Position numbers and translations under genes: made by a program. This document shows, in pieces, positions 1-12,244 of a stretch of 64,000 bases of DNA. Origin of the DNA: Macquaria australasica (Eukaryota > Chordata > Actinopteri > Centrarchiformes > Percichthyidae); contig SEMN01000493.1 in assembly GCA_005408345.1 (NCBI GenBank), positions 2,501 to 66,500 on the forward strand. The letters run 5' to 3'. The notes under the pieces were generated by a model. The model searched no databases, had not been told where the DNA came from, and saw nothing but the letters and a program-made list of their open reading frames with translations. The stretch's first letter is position 1. Each line of letters opens with the position of its first letter.

Positions 1-1
1 G

Positions 2-32
<31 letters not shown>

Positions 33-38
33 GTCTCC
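1..38. repeat. (CT)n microsatellite at the window edge
   Basis: (CT)n passing into CTGT units; the array may extend outside the window. Confidence 0.9.
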
Positions 39-202
39 ACTCTGAAGGTGTTTGTATTCTGATCAGCTCCTTCAGAAGCAGCCCACCAGGATTTCCATTT
101 CCAGCCTGATATAAAATGTATTGCTTGTTGGCCACTGAGATCAAATGCATGTTGCACGCTTGGCCTGGTCTTTGTTGGGCACAGAGTAATTCAGGCACAC
201 TC

Positions 203-304
<102 letters not shown>

Positions 305-488
305 CTTTCACAAGTCACACATGTATCATGCAAACACACACACATGACGTGGTGATAAAAATAGAGCCGGGATCAAAGCTATTTCATACCTCTTCTCTTT
401 AACTGTGTGTGTTTCCGCACCGTTCACACTGAACTGTGACATTCAGTACAGTGCTGTGTGTGCAGGAATGTGTGTAATAATGTTTATC

Positions 489-489
<1 letters not shown>

Positions 490-538
<49 letters not shown>
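490..538. repeat. (GT)n microsatellite, ~49 bp
   Basis: Pure GT run 190 bp after the opposite-sense (CA)n array; the two could pair as an inverted repeat. Confidence 0.97.
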
Positions 539-539
<1 letters not shown>

Positions 540-750
540 CCATTTGCATTTGTGCTTTCTTGTTGTGGGAATAAGAGGCAGCTCCAGTTTCTCTTCCTCC
601 TGTAGATTAAAAGATGTCAAAGCAGCAGCAGAACAATCAAAGGTTCCTTGACAGCAGAGCCTCATCGTGCAGCTGAAGGTTTCACACTGGGACCAGAGTT
701 TGTTTGGAGACTCAGACATCAGTGCAGGAAACGAAACAAAAACTAAACCA

Positions 751-945
751 GTCTGCAGCCATGCTAGCAGCTCTGTGAGGCTGCAGTGCTTTAAGCTAAA
801 TGCTAGCATGCTAACACATTCCCAATGACAATGCTAACATGCTGATGTTTAGCAGGTATAATGTTTACCATGTTCACCATCTGAGTTTAGCATGCTAACA
901 TTTGCTAATTAGCACTAATTACACAAAGTACAGCTGAGGATCACC
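751..945 (-). repeat. Dispersed repeat family A, partial copy
   Basis: The minus-strand orientation shares CAGAGCTGCTAGCATGGCTG, GCTAAACATCAGCATGTTAG and TTAGCATGCTAAC words with the longer copies at 10, 21.8 and 58 kb. Only the GTTAGCATGC-rich 3' part is present. Confidence 0.75.
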
Positions 946-965
946 AGAATGAAGGGATTACAATT

Positions 966-1060
966 AGGGCTGCAACTAACGACTATTTAATGGGTTCATC
1001 TATCTTTCAATTAATCCTTTAATAAAATGTCAGAAATAAGTAACAAACACTGGATTTATC
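966..1060 (+). repeat. Dispersed repeat family C (GGGCTGCAACTAACGA type), end fragment
   Basis: AGGGCTGCAACTAACGACTA is followed by an AATTAATC stretch and AAAATGTCAGAAATA. This is the usual start of a teleost hAT-like MITE family; the remainder is missing. Confidence 0.7.
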
Positions 1061-3064
1061 TGCTGACCCACTAGCACATGCTACATGCTAAAAGCAGGTG
1101 GAGATTTGAAGAACAAATTTGGGTACTCAAAAAATATACATTGTGTTTCTTCTTCAACGCCTCGGATCTGCGTTGGTTGCAGCTGATCTTTGTTACGAGT
1201 TTGTAAATCTGGGTTTAGCTCTTTGTCACAGTTTTTGGTTAGTTTGGATCAAACTTTACGAGTTAGGAATACTTTGTTTCCCTTGTCTGATTCAACTATT
1301 ATGCAGATGACGCACAGGTCTACATTTCGGCTTCACCTCGTGATGTCAGCCGTTTACAACGTTGTGTGGAGCAATGATTAGGCTGTAACCTTCCTCACAT
1401 GACTGGAGCTCTTTGAATGACAACATCTCATTGTGTCCTCTTCTTCTTCTGTGGTGGTTTAATGGCAGTGAGTGGAGAATCAGCTCCACCTGCTGTTAAC
1501 CTCCATCAACCACTCAACTCATGTTCACACAGCAGCAGTGGATGGAAATGCACATTAATTCTCATTTTCTTTTGCTATTTATTTGGAAATTCAGTTTAAA
1601 TTTGCATTACATTTGGTTGGAAACTTGACTCTACAGATTTGACTTCCCTTTTTGGGACGCACGTTGTTTTGCATTCTTTTTGCTGACAATATGAAATTGA
1701 ATCACCCTTTGTTTTATCAATTCATGGCTTAATTACTTCTGCAACATGTGGACAGTTGCTCTTTACTTTCAGTAAGACCATCAACCCTATAGTTGTCATC
1801 ATGCTTTTCTCTTCAGTGTATTTGCTAAAACAAAAGTTGGCACCAGACTAAGAAAGAAAGAGGCCGTTAATTAAAGACATCTCATTGCCTAGAATGGATA
1901 TACTGTCTGTATGCTGTAGCAGATCTTTATCTGAGTCTTGAGGTTTATTTAAGGGTACAGCCTTCCCTCCCTCTCTATCGCAGCCTTTTGTTCACACAAC
2001 GAGCTACAAGGTTGTAAAGTAAATGTGGAGGAGAGAGATTAATATACTGTAGCACTGAGCAGTCTTAAAGTTTTTCAGCTCAGGATCTAATTATGATAAT
2101 TTATTCCCACCCAGAGAGCAGGGCTCATTAAAACATCCAGGTAGCCTTGTCAAGGACCATCACAAACAAGCCTGTGGCCCATTCTGGACCCCGACCCACT
2201 GCTTAATAATTGCTGCCAGAGAGCAAGGTATTACATTTTCACCAGTTACTTGTTAGTACAATCACCTCAGTAAGCTGTGCTGGCCTCTAGCATTGCTCTT
2301 CAAGCCCATAGTGAAGTATGAGGAGCGATTAATGCTGAGGTGAGAAAATCTCGGGAACACCTGCTCTTTTCATGAAAGAAAGTCGGCTCGGGGGAATGCA
2401 GATGACAATTATGAGCCGTTACAGATTTCGTCCGTTATTGCTGCACTCTGCAAGATTTTTATTCAAAAATACATCTGTCTTATCAGCCTCAACCACAAAG
2501 TGAGGCTGCCACAGAGACGAGGGCTCCGTCTCCTCTTAATGAAACTCTGCCAGACTTCGTCAAGTGAAATTCAAATGTACTCGGTGGCAGAAAATCGTCC
2601 TCACGCAGGTTAGGAGTTGTGATTTGAGCGAAATGCAGAGAAATGAAACCTAAACAGCAGCGAGTGGTTTGTCCAGAGAGAGCCGGACTCACCAAACCTG
2701 CCTTGATGATTCAGTGAATTCTACTTACCGAAGTTACGAAAGGTGATTTCATGATGTAAATTGAGCTCAGTAGATGTGGACGTAGTATTTGGCTTAACTT
2801 AACACAGCAATACACCTCCACCATGTCCGTGATTATACTGTATATTACCATTATTAATATTACTATGGGCAGTAGTAGTTGTAAGAAGTAGTAACATATC
2901 TAACAGTTATTTTACATTATATTACTTATGTCACTTTATAATATTACCATATTACTACTTTATTGATATTATTGTATTAAATTATCATTATTTTATATTA
3001 TGTGCTGTATCATGGTATTTATTTCATTTTCTATTATATATATCCTTCATAGCATTGTATTATT
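1061..3064. other. Unique intron sequence, no gene; possible conserved element near 2085-2350
   Basis: No recognisable coding frame. The part at 2085-2350 is free of repeats and contains AT-rich homeodomain-like words (CTAATTATGATAATTTAT, CTTAATAATTGC) amid balanced sequence, the look of a conserved non-coding element. From about 2840 to 3060 the sequence becomes a low-complexity ATTATT/TATATT stretch. Confidence 0.35.
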
Positions 3065-3595
3065 TCCAGTGGTGGAATGAAACCAAGTACATTTGCTTAA
3101 GTAAAAATTTGAGGTACTTGTACTTTACTTGAGTATTTCCATTTCATGCTACTTTATACTTGTGCTGCAGTACATTTCAGAGGGAATGTTGTACTTTTTA
3201 CTCCTTTACACTACAGTTTCTAGTTACTTCACAAGAGTTCAGATTTTACATAGAAAACATATGATGATCTTGTAAAGTATAATGAATTTTTACAGATTAA
3301 ACTACCAAACAGTGAGTATAATAAATAAAAATCAGCTCCACCTCGACCAACTGCAACAGTAAAATGCTTCTTACACATTAATACAACAGTAATGATGATG
3401 TAATGATATAATATATAAAAGTATAACACTCACAGGGGCCAGTACTTTTACTTTTCATACTTTAAGTACATTTTGCTGATTGCATACTTAACTAACATTT
3501 CCAATGCAGGATTTTTTACTTGTAATAGAATATTTTTACTGTGTTTTATTACTACTTTTACTAAAGTAATGGATCTGAATACTTTACTGTATAGG
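3065..3595. repeat. Dispersed repeat family B (TTAAGTAAAAGT palindromic type), long copy
   Basis: The left end has AGTGGTGGAATGAAACCAAG then CTTAAGTAAAAATTTGAGGT. The right end has TTACTTGTAATAGAATATTT and CTAAAGTAATGGATCTGAAT, which read back as the same kind of terminus in reverse. This is a common teleost MITE-like repeat; the inner part is unique. Confidence 0.75.
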
Positions 3596-3629
3596 GTGTG
3601 TACTGTATACTACTGCACATATACTATAT

Positions 3630-3985
3630 ACAGGGTTCGTACAAAGTCTTGAAAGTTTGGAAAATGCTTAATTTTAACCGTTATGTTTTCAAGGTTATAG
3701 GAATATGCTTTAATTTGAATATAGTCCTTGAAAAGTGCTTGATTTTCAACATAATCTGGTGTTTCATCATCGACACAATCACTCATGGAAACCAAACATC
3801 TTTAATATTTGAAATGAAATGATCCCGTCCTCATATTTATTTGTTGTCTCCTGGAATTTATAGGAACAATTTAGATGTGATGATAAAGGCTTCGAGCGTC
3901 TGGACCTTTTTGGTTCAGGTACCTTGAAAGTGCTTGAATTTTACTCTCTTCTACTCTGTTAAAAATCTGTACGATTTTTAATATA
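3630..3985. repeat. Dispersed repeat (CAGGGTTCGTAC termini)
   Basis: The left end CAGGGTTCGTACAAAGTCTT and the right part CTTGAATTTTACTCTCTTCT then CTGTACGATTTT resemble a common teleost DNA repeat whose ends are inverted copies of a GTACGAACCCTG-like word. The right terminus has decayed. Confidence 0.6.
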
Positions 3986-4139
3986 TTAGTATTATGATAT
4001 TATCAATATTATGTATATTGTACTTGGATAGTTCACACATCATGGCTGCGAGAGTTGCACTTTAGGATTGGTTGAAAGTATTAATGTAGCTTTTTAATGT
4101 CACATCTGAAGTCTTTTACTTCATATTTGCTTTTTAAAT

Positions 4140-4258
4140 ATTTCATTCTAATAGTTCAGAATCAGTTTTTCTTACCTCTCAGTCTGCCTCTGTGCTGCTG
4201 TCACGTGTGAATTTCCCCTCAGCGATCAATAAAGTCTGATCTTCTCTTAAGAGTGGAA
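4140..4258 (+). repeat. LINE-like 3' tail fragment
   Basis: GTGCTGCTGTCACGTGTGAA then TTTCCCCTCAGCGATCAATAAAGTC is the same closing motif as at 12,540. Upstream is AT-rich; no coding remnant is visible. Confidence 0.5.
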
Positions 4259-4964
4259 GAATTTAACAGAAGCTGAACAAAAGGAGGAGCAGTTCATCAC
4301 AGATATTTCTGTGTGTCACTAAAACAGACGTCATAGATGACGGGATGCGGTTTAACGGAGCCGCACGTCATTCATCTCTTTTTCTTTTCCATCAACAGCT
4401 ACTCGTATGAGTTTCAGCACATTCATTAGTCAAATAGATCCATAATCAAAGAATGAGATTGGTCCCGCTGAACCTAATTAAAATGTGCAGCAGTATTAAA
4501 GTATTGTTGAGGATGCAGTCGACTCGTTAGATTCAGGGTTCATTAGCTGGTTTCATGTTCAGGTCTTCTGTTTACTGCTGAGTAGAGTTTGAGGCAAAGA
4601 AGGAGAATTTGCTTCAAATGGTTTAGTTTGACATGAAGTACGCTGTATTTACATTTGGAGCATGACATTACCGTCCTTCACCCCTTCTCACACTGCATGA
4701 ATCAACTATACTGTATCTGGCTTTAAATTATTATTACTGCAGATCATTTTTCAGTTTGTTTTGATCACATTGTTCCTTGTTTTTCCTGAAATATTTTGAC
4801 AGAAATCATCGTTAAATGCTGCCGGTAAATATTTCCATGCCCAGATCATAAAATACTTCTGGTACAGAAGACAAATTCAAACACTGTTGTGAAAGGTTCC
4901 TGGCCTGAGGAGGGAACAGACACTACTTGTGTTTACAGAGGTGATGGATGGACGATCGTTTACT

Positions 4965-5455
4965 CAAAACTAAAAAGGAAAATGGCAAATAAAGTATTAT
5001 TACACATATATATTATAATACTAATAATTAAATAAAAGAAAAGAAATCACAAAAAGACAATTGGATATTGTAAAATGGCAATTTGAAAAAGGAAAGTGAC
5101 ATTTAAAATCCTGAAATAGAAAATAGAAAAGCTTCAATGCAAAAGCTTAAATTGAAATGTGTCATTGAAAAGGAAAATGAAAACATTAAGAGAATTGGAA
5201 AGGGAAAAAGAATTAAGATGTAAAGTTTTTCATTTTCCCTTTTCTATTTAACATTTAATATTTGGCTTTTCAAGCTGTACGCAGAAGAGGAATTTCACTT
5301 CATTTTCAAATGTCCATTTCACAAGAGTAATTTGTCATTTCAGTTTTAAATTTCCTTTCTCCAGTTCCCTTTTCCTTTTTAGCATTAAATTATATCGTGA
5401 TTATCCTGAGAACTAAAATAAAATAATAGTTTATTTGCCATTAAAAGGAACCATG
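4965..5455. mobile_element. Imperfect foldback element with A-rich and T-rich arms
   Basis: The left arm carries AATGGCAAATAAAGTATTAT (from 4981). The right arm carries its reverse complement with one mismatch at 5422-5442. Inside, the left half is dominated by A/G words such as AAAAGGAAAATG and the right half by complementary T/C words such as CATTTTCCCTTTTC, with the turn near 5222-5230. This architecture suggests a MITE-like palindromic transposon; no coding frame is present. Confidence 0.65.
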
Positions 5456-5794
5456 CTGGAATCACCCTTCAAACGTAGAACTACGTCATGAGGAAAGAAA
5501 GCAGGTGGTCCTAATATTTTCGTGCAGGAACAAACCCTCGTTATCAGCTCCAGTACAAGTGTCCTTGTTAGTGCCGTCCAGGCCCTGTGTGTGTCCTGCT
5601 CTGCTGCTGGCATGGTTTATGAGCAGAGTGAGTCAGGTACAGATGGTGGTCTCACCCCGCGGGTCACCCTCTGTTCCCGTTGGCTCGCCGGAGGGACTCG
5701 ACAGCGAAGCTAATATAGAACACAGCAGAACTGCCGCTGACAGCAAAGTCCACACGGGAGCCTCCGTGCAGTGTGAAGTCACCTGTTCAGGGCC

Positions 5795-5822
5795 TGTGTG
5801 TGTGTGTGTGGGGGGGGGGGGG
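5795..5822. repeat. (GT)n followed by a G12 run
   Basis: A short GT array passes directly into about twelve consecutive G residues, a potential polymerase-slippage site. Confidence 0.9.
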
Positions 5823-6229
5823 ACTGTAGGATGCAGGTACAGTGTTATTCCAACATCCAAAAAGAAATAATACATCTACAGGGGGTTGATTGATTTAGGT
5901 TTGCAGTTGAAAATGCATGCGGGACTACATCTTCTCCACATGTTCAGGTTCCTCAGCTGCTCGGTGATGGAGGAGGGCGCTGTGAACGTCCTCCGCCCAC
6001 GTGTGTAGCAAAGGCCTCATTCTTAATACAAAATGGAAATGGCAATGCAGCATTGATTTGTAGGCTAGTTAGCATGGTGACATATTTCTCTCTCTTTCTT
6101 CTTTCCTAGACATTTGTGTTGGGTCTCCAGCTCACTCTGTGAAAATGTGAGTCCGTTACAGTGAGCAGTAATCTGACATGATGGGAAGACTGAAAGTGTG
6201 GACTAGTGTACCAGAGAATCGAACCTGAA

Positions 6230-6700
6230 AGAGGCTGCAGCCATGCTAGCAGCTCTGTGAGGCTGCTTTGAGCTAAATGCTAACATGCTGATGTTTAGCA
6301 GGTATAATGTTCACCATTTTAGTTTAGCATGTTAGCATGCTAACATTAGCTAGTTAGCCTGATGGGAATGTCTGTAGTTCTGCAGGTATTTGGTCATAAA
6401 CCAAAGTGTTGGACACATTAACATGTTGACCTGATGGTGGCGCTAGATGAAAAGTCAGAGGATCAACAAAGTTATTACAGTTCATCCTGAGGGGAACATG
6501 AACGATGAACCACATTTCATCACAATCCATCCCATAATAGTTGTTGAGATGTTTCAGTCTGGACCCAAAACTGAGGAATGAGGAAAAGTCAGGAGGATTG
6601 TCAAATGATTAGGATTCATCCTCTGGCGAACATAAATGTCTGTACCTAATTTTTTGTGTCAATCAGTCTGACTGATGTTGAGATAATTCAGTGTCGACCA
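6230..6700 (-). repeat. Dispersed repeat family A, long copy
   Basis: In reverse orientation it contains CTAGCGCCACCATCAGGTCA, AACTATTATGGGATGGATTG and the GTTAGCATGCTAAC-rich end, in the same order as the plus-strand copies. It also carries a diverged extra monomer between about 6540 and 6700. Confidence 0.85.
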
Positions 6701-7369
6701 AAACATTGCCCTCGACAGAGCCACGCTGCCAACATGGTTAAAAATGTCTTCTTGTGAGTTTCTGGGCCATACGGCTGACGCTAATGAGATTATAAAGTAC
6801 ACCAACAGCATTACAGCTATTTCAGACAGCACGGATTTATTCCATGTGCAAATTATACATAGCTCACACTAATATGAAAGGTTATTTATACCTGACTTTA
6901 AAATGGGCCACAATGATCGAGGAAGGTGCAGGCACTTCTATATACTGTATATTGTACTTGTATGTAATGTACAGTACTACTGTTTTACCTGTGAATTATA
7001 GCTTTTTAGCAACTGTCACGGTTTTATGTGTACATCCATAAAAACAGATCAGTGAGGCCCGAGCAGCATTCGCAGCAATACACCAATCTGAGACTAAACA
7101 TGTGGCCCTTCAGTATAATTGATACTAACCACATATCTCCTCCACTCACACACCGGGTGTGTTGATGGATGCCTTCACCTGCTCCGCTATGCTTCTATAA
7201 ATAGAGCACATGGAGTGGAGTAGTTCCCCGACGCCTGAGCTTCCACCGGGGACATTCCTCATTTAACAGAGGAATTAGCATATTAGTGCCACTTTAGTGC
7301 CAATCCCAAAAACTGATCCTGCCAAGCCTTGTCCTTATTCCACAGGAGTTGTGCCAATGCAGCCAGCCA

Positions 7370-7482
7370 AGGAAGAGAGGGAGAGAGAGGGAGAGAGAGA
7401 GAGAGGGAGAGAGAGAGGGAGAGAGAGAGAGAGAGGGAGACAGAGAGAGAGAGAGACAGAGAGAGGGAGGCAGAGAGAGAGT
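7370..7482. repeat. Purine (GAGAGG) tandem array 1
   Basis: About 110 bp of GAGA with GAGGGA and GACAGA variants, almost free of T. Together with the array at 8.0-8.3 kb it brackets an AT-rich block. Confidence 0.95.
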
Positions 7483-7995
7483 TATTACATACATGCACAC
7501 GTATACATATTGCATTAACGGCATTACATGACATCACATATTACATGCATACGTTATTATTAATCGTACATTACATATTTAATAATCGCGACATTATTGC
7601 TATTATGGCCAACGTTTGCATATTATGCACATCTATTATTAATCACATATTATTTTACATATTATATACACGCTACCATATTACATATAATAATAAGCAT
7701 TATTTTATTACATTATGACATATATTATTTTACGCCAAAACATTATTATTATTTACGCCAAAGAATAATACATGCATTTATTATTATTATTAATAATCTA
7801 CATTATTATTGTTATTTACGCTAGACATTACATGCATATCACATATATATTTTTACACCGATAATAACACTACATGCCATATTATTTTACATATTAATAT
7901 TATTAATCGCCGCTTTCATATTATTTTTAATAACGTTATTATATTACATATTATATTTACGCCGCCATTATTATTATTATTATTATTTTACATGC
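7483..7995. repeat. AT-rich degenerate ATTATT/TTACGCC block
   Basis: Built of ATTATT and TACAT words with recurring TTACGCCA, TTACGCTA and TTACGCCG units (about 7730, 7754, 7816, 7958). It is probably a degenerate satellite of TTATTATTTACGCC-like units. No gene. Confidence 0.6.
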
Positions 7996-7996
7996 C

Positions 7997-8072
7997 AGAG
8001 AGACAGGAGGAGAGAGAGAGGAGACACAGAAAGAGAAAGAGAGAGGGAGCATTGAGAGAGAGAGAGGAGGGA

Positions 8073-8103
<31 letters not shown>

Positions 8104-8304
8104 GGAGAGAGAGAGAGGGAGACAGAGAGAGGGAGGCAGAGAGGGAGAGAGAGAGAGAGAGAGGCAGAGAGAGAGAGAGGGAGAGAGAGAGAGAGACAGA
8201 GAGAGAGAGACAGAGAGACAGAGAGACAGAGACAGAGAGAGACAGAGAGAGAGAGGCAGAGAGACAGAGAGAGAGAGAGGGAGAGAGACAGAAAGATCAG
8301 AGAG
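7997..8304. repeat. Purine (GAGA/GACAGA) tandem array 2
   Basis: About 300 bp almost exclusively of A and G with interspersed C in GACAGA units. Frames through it encode only Arg/Glu or Ser/Leu low-complexity protein. Confidence 0.95.
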
Positions 8305-8887
8305 CTTCACTCCTTCCCATCAACTCACCCCCCCCACCCACAAAGCTCCTCTTTTAGCATTTGCATCTTTCCTCCTCTGTCACTGTGATGTTCTCTCCAT
8401 TACTGTTATGAGCTCAGCAAAGAAATGTCTGGAATTCCCTCCATTAGTGGAAAACAAAAGCGTCAGTTGCTGCAGCATTGTTGATTTAACTTCAGACTGC
8501 AGGCTCGTCCTCGCAGCGCCTGATGGGCTCAGAGAGAAGAGAAATGTCATTAGTCTTTGTGGTTGACTTGTTCATTTATCAGCCGGAGTTTGGATGTGTG
8601 GTAATGCAATAACTTGTCATTACATTTTCTCTCGTATTACAGGGAAGCAATTCATAATTCATGTTTAAGTTTTAGTTTGAGAACAACTCGGCAAAGTTTT
8701 GGAATGAGTTTCCGTCGGGAGCAAACAAGGGACATGTTTCCGACACGAAGGGTTATCATGTGCTTTTCTTCATGACTTGTCACTCTGGAAACCAATATTA
8801 TATTCACCGAATGTATTATTCTGCCTGTAATTTATGATTGATCTGCAAATATAACTGATAACTCACAGCCATTAGCCTATGTTATTA

Positions 8888-9358
8888 CTGGGGCTGCAGC
8901 AAACATTTTGTATCCATCATCAATTAGTCTGCCAATAATTTTTCAGATTAAAAGATTGTCAGAAAGTAGTAAAAAAACCAAAAAAAGCCCATTACATTTT
9001 TCTGAAGCCCACAATGATGTCTTCAAATGTCTTGTTTTTTTTCCAAAACTCTAAAAGAAAAAGGCAAAAAGACAAAGAAAACAAGATCATTCTCACAACT
9101 CAGAAGCAGGAAGTAGTGTTTAGTATGTAGTATAGTAAACAGAAACACTTCTTCCACCCTTCACCAGATTTCACATTAAGTCTTAACATTTTCTCGCAGC
9201 TAAAAGTGAAAGATGAATATTTTTCTTTTTGAACTGATTTGCTTCTGCTGGATGGAATATCAAAGTGAAGACACAAATAAATGGTATTGCTTACAGAGCT
9301 CCAAAAGGACGACTCGTTTTCTGACGATTGTCTAATCGATTCATCGCTAGTTATTACT
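8888..9358 (+). repeat. Dispersed repeat family C, long copy
   Basis: It starts TGGGGCTGCAGCAAACATTT and includes GATTGTCAGAAAGTAG and CACAATGATGTCTTCAAATG, all typical of this family. The far end reads AATCGATTCATCGCTAGTTA, the inverted counterpart of the start. Confidence 0.7.
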
Positions 9359-9709
9359 AATATAGAAATTCTGTATGCCTTAGACAAAATAATTAGGAAA
9401 TAATGACCAAATGGATGTTTTGTTATTGTATTATCATAATTGTTGTTGCTGCGAGATGACATTATCACAGCCAGTTTGTAAAGCAGGTACTGAATGTCAG
9501 TATTTTATTTCTCGAGGTTGTAAAAATAATAATTGTCCCGCTGGAAACAATGATTAATATCTGATTCCTTCCAGCAATCAACCACGCAGAAGAGTCTGCT
9601 TTACATCGGACTTTCTTCCCTCCTGTGAATCTCTGTCACTGTAATCATTTCTTACTCATTACTGCTCAAATGAAATGCTCATTGATATCACTGTAAACCA
9701 CTTAGAAGA

Positions 9710-9765
9710 TGAGAGAATCCGTCTTTATCGTCCCTGTAGGGAAATCTCTGTGTAGTTAATCACAT
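9710..9765 (-). repeat. LINE-like 3' tail fragment (reverse)
   Basis: CTTTATCGTCCCTGTAGGGA, followed by AATC, is the reverse complement of a GATTTCCCTACAGGGACGATAAAG tail, related to those at 4.2 and 12.5 kb. Confidence 0.45.
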
Positions 9766-9964
9766 AACGGACATAAACGGAGATAATCAATAAATGACAC
9801 AACCAATCCATACTGCACATTGGGCTTGAACCACTTGAATGAACACATCTGTACCAGTGACCGTGGCTTGTCAATCTGATAACAATGTTTTTATTTGATT
9901 TTAGGCTTTTATTGGCAGATTTTGGAACTTATACATACTATATTTGATATCTATATAAAGATAT

Positions 9965-10305
9965 ATCAACAACTATTATGGGATGGACTGTGATGAAATG
10001 TGGTTCATCGTTCATGTTCCCCTCAGGATGAACTGTAATAACTCTGCTGATCCTCTGACTGTTCATCTAGCGCCACCATCAGGTCAACATGTTAATGTGT
10101 CCAACACAAACACCTGCAGAACTACAGACGTTCCCATCAGCCTCAGCTGCTCTGTGTTTACTGCTAACTAGCTAATGTTAGCATGCTAACAAGCTAAACT
10201 AATATGGTGAAAATTATAGCTGCTAAACATCTGCATGTTAGCATTTAGCTCAAAGCAGCCTCACAGAGCTGCTAGCATGGCTGCAGACTGTTAGTCTTGT
10301 TAGCA
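9965..10305 (+). repeat. Dispersed repeat family A, copy with one monomer
   Basis: It starts CAACAACTATTATGGGATGG and ends CATGGCTGCAGACTGTTAGT. It aligns closely with 21,800-22,145 and 57,975-58,335. An incidental frame at 9983-10171 is shared with those copies because the DNA is repeated. Confidence 0.88.
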
Positions 10306-12244
10306 TCTAACATCATTTCTGTCAGTGTGGCGCTGCTCTGATGACACGTCATTGGCAGCTATATTGATATTTTGTTTGCAGCTGAATTAGTCCACTAATA
10401 CGACCACTGTCGCTGCTGAATTTCTTCTTTTCTTCAGCCTTATATAGTAATTTGGGGGCATTGATAATGCTAATGATCAAATCTCTGGAACGTCATGAAC
10501 AGCTGGTATTCATCAAGTTGAAACAAGTGATTTACAACACGTTTGTGCAGTTGCGAGCGTGTGGTGAAACATTCGTACGAACAAACCTCACAGCAAAAAG
10601 TAAGAGAGGTTTAAGATAACGGTACGAAAATATTCTTGCATGAGGCCCGGTGTCTGTAGTTGTGTTTGAACCAAGTCTAATGACCAATATAACTCATCCA
10701 TATAACCAGCTGCTTCCTAACTGCTGTATCTTAAGCATATTTTGTAATTAATACCACCTGAAGAATGTGTCTGTTTGGACTTTGTTGGACATCAGGTCAG
10801 GGACTTCTTTGTCTCAGTTAAGTCGGTTCAGAGTTCTTCTTTACAACGAGTTGAGGGCCAAATGTTCTGTAGGTATAAAAGAACAGATGCACGTGTTATC
10901 GTTTGTGGCCCACCGGCGCTCAGCGTCTCAGGGCTTTATTCTGGGTGAGAAGCAGAAACGAGGTCGTATCTCTGAGCTCACTCGGGTACAAGCTCCTGTC
11001 TGCCGCTTCGTGTTCCAACAAGGCGCTAATATAAGGTGAGCTTGTTAGGCAAAAAGCCCGTCTCTGAACGATGTCTTCATTAGCCAAACGTCGGGATGAG
11101 TTTCTCTCTGTCTCCTGTCTCCCTCCGCTCGTCTGTCTCTCGGTTATATTTGTCTGCTGCTCGGTGCCTCTGGTGCTGCCTCCCCACAGACACTCAGTGG
11201 ATGATTGGCCATTTAATATTTAATCTGTCTGACTCAAACTTTGGCAGAGCTGCCGCTGTTGTCTCTATCTGCAGTGCGGGCCCTCTGCCACGGCCTTCAT
11301 TGCAAACGAGAACATAAAGAAGGACAATGCCATAAAGAGGGGGCTGCTTTTATTCTGCACTCTGTAGCTCAGTCAAATGTGCCATAAGAAAAAGTCATTT
11401 GCTCGTCATTTAGAGGGATGGAATAACAAGAAGGTGAACTTTACTTTTCACTTATGGCCAGATGAGTCTTATACAGTACAAAAATGTCATGTTGCATTCA
11501 ATTTTCATAAAGAAAGTAAGAAATTTAGGACTTTTCTAGTTATTCAGATATTTAACTGTGTGATTTTCTCTGAAAATTAAACCTTGAAGAAACCTAAAAC
11601 AGAAATCACTGACTGCAGATCTGTAAGTTGGAACATTTAAAAACTGATTGTTTTTTGTACACTAGTTATTTGTTCTAGAAAATGAGTTAGGCTACTGGCG
11701 ACAATACGTTTTTAAATGTGGACATTAACAAATATATGTATAGTTCTGATAAGCAAATCTTTGCTTTTTGTGAAATATTGGATCATTTGAACAGTTGTTG
11801 AAATGAAACCATGTGAGAAGTTTAGAGAGGAAAGTCTCTGCACAATATGTTGATCACGTAGCATGTTGTTAGCTGGTAAGCTGGTGATGTTGTAGCGTTA
11901 GCGTTTGCTAATGTGAGGTAGCTACGGTGGCTCAGACGGCATGCTAGTTAGCTTAACTTGTTGTTGGCTAGTTGTTGTTGGCTAGCATCATAGACAGAAG
12001 TGTATGTTGTGTTGGGTGTTAAAGTAGCCGTGGTTTGGTTTGTTTAGTGGGTTGTGCAGCTATCGGTGCTGGTAACATAGTTGCATACCGGGCTTCCACA
12101 GGAATTCTCATTTGGCATATTTCACCATGTGTATTGATGAGCTACTTAAACTTATACTACTAACTTAACTACTTAAACTAAACGTCATAAAGAACGTTTT
12201 AGGAAATCTTTCCTACCGTTCACCATAACTCTGTACAACAGCTC
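10306..12244. other. Unique intron sequence, no gene recognised
   Basis: Frames of 60-90 codons occur (for example 10767-11039) but lack domains, splice context or biased composition. A GTTAGC/GCTAGC-rich patch at 11860-11985 may be an old repeat. Confidence 0.4.

Noticed and set aside
7809..8357. 182-codon frame and the opposite-strand 117-codon frame
   Set aside because: Both are translations of GA/CT tandem repeats (Arg-Glu or Ser-Leu runs).
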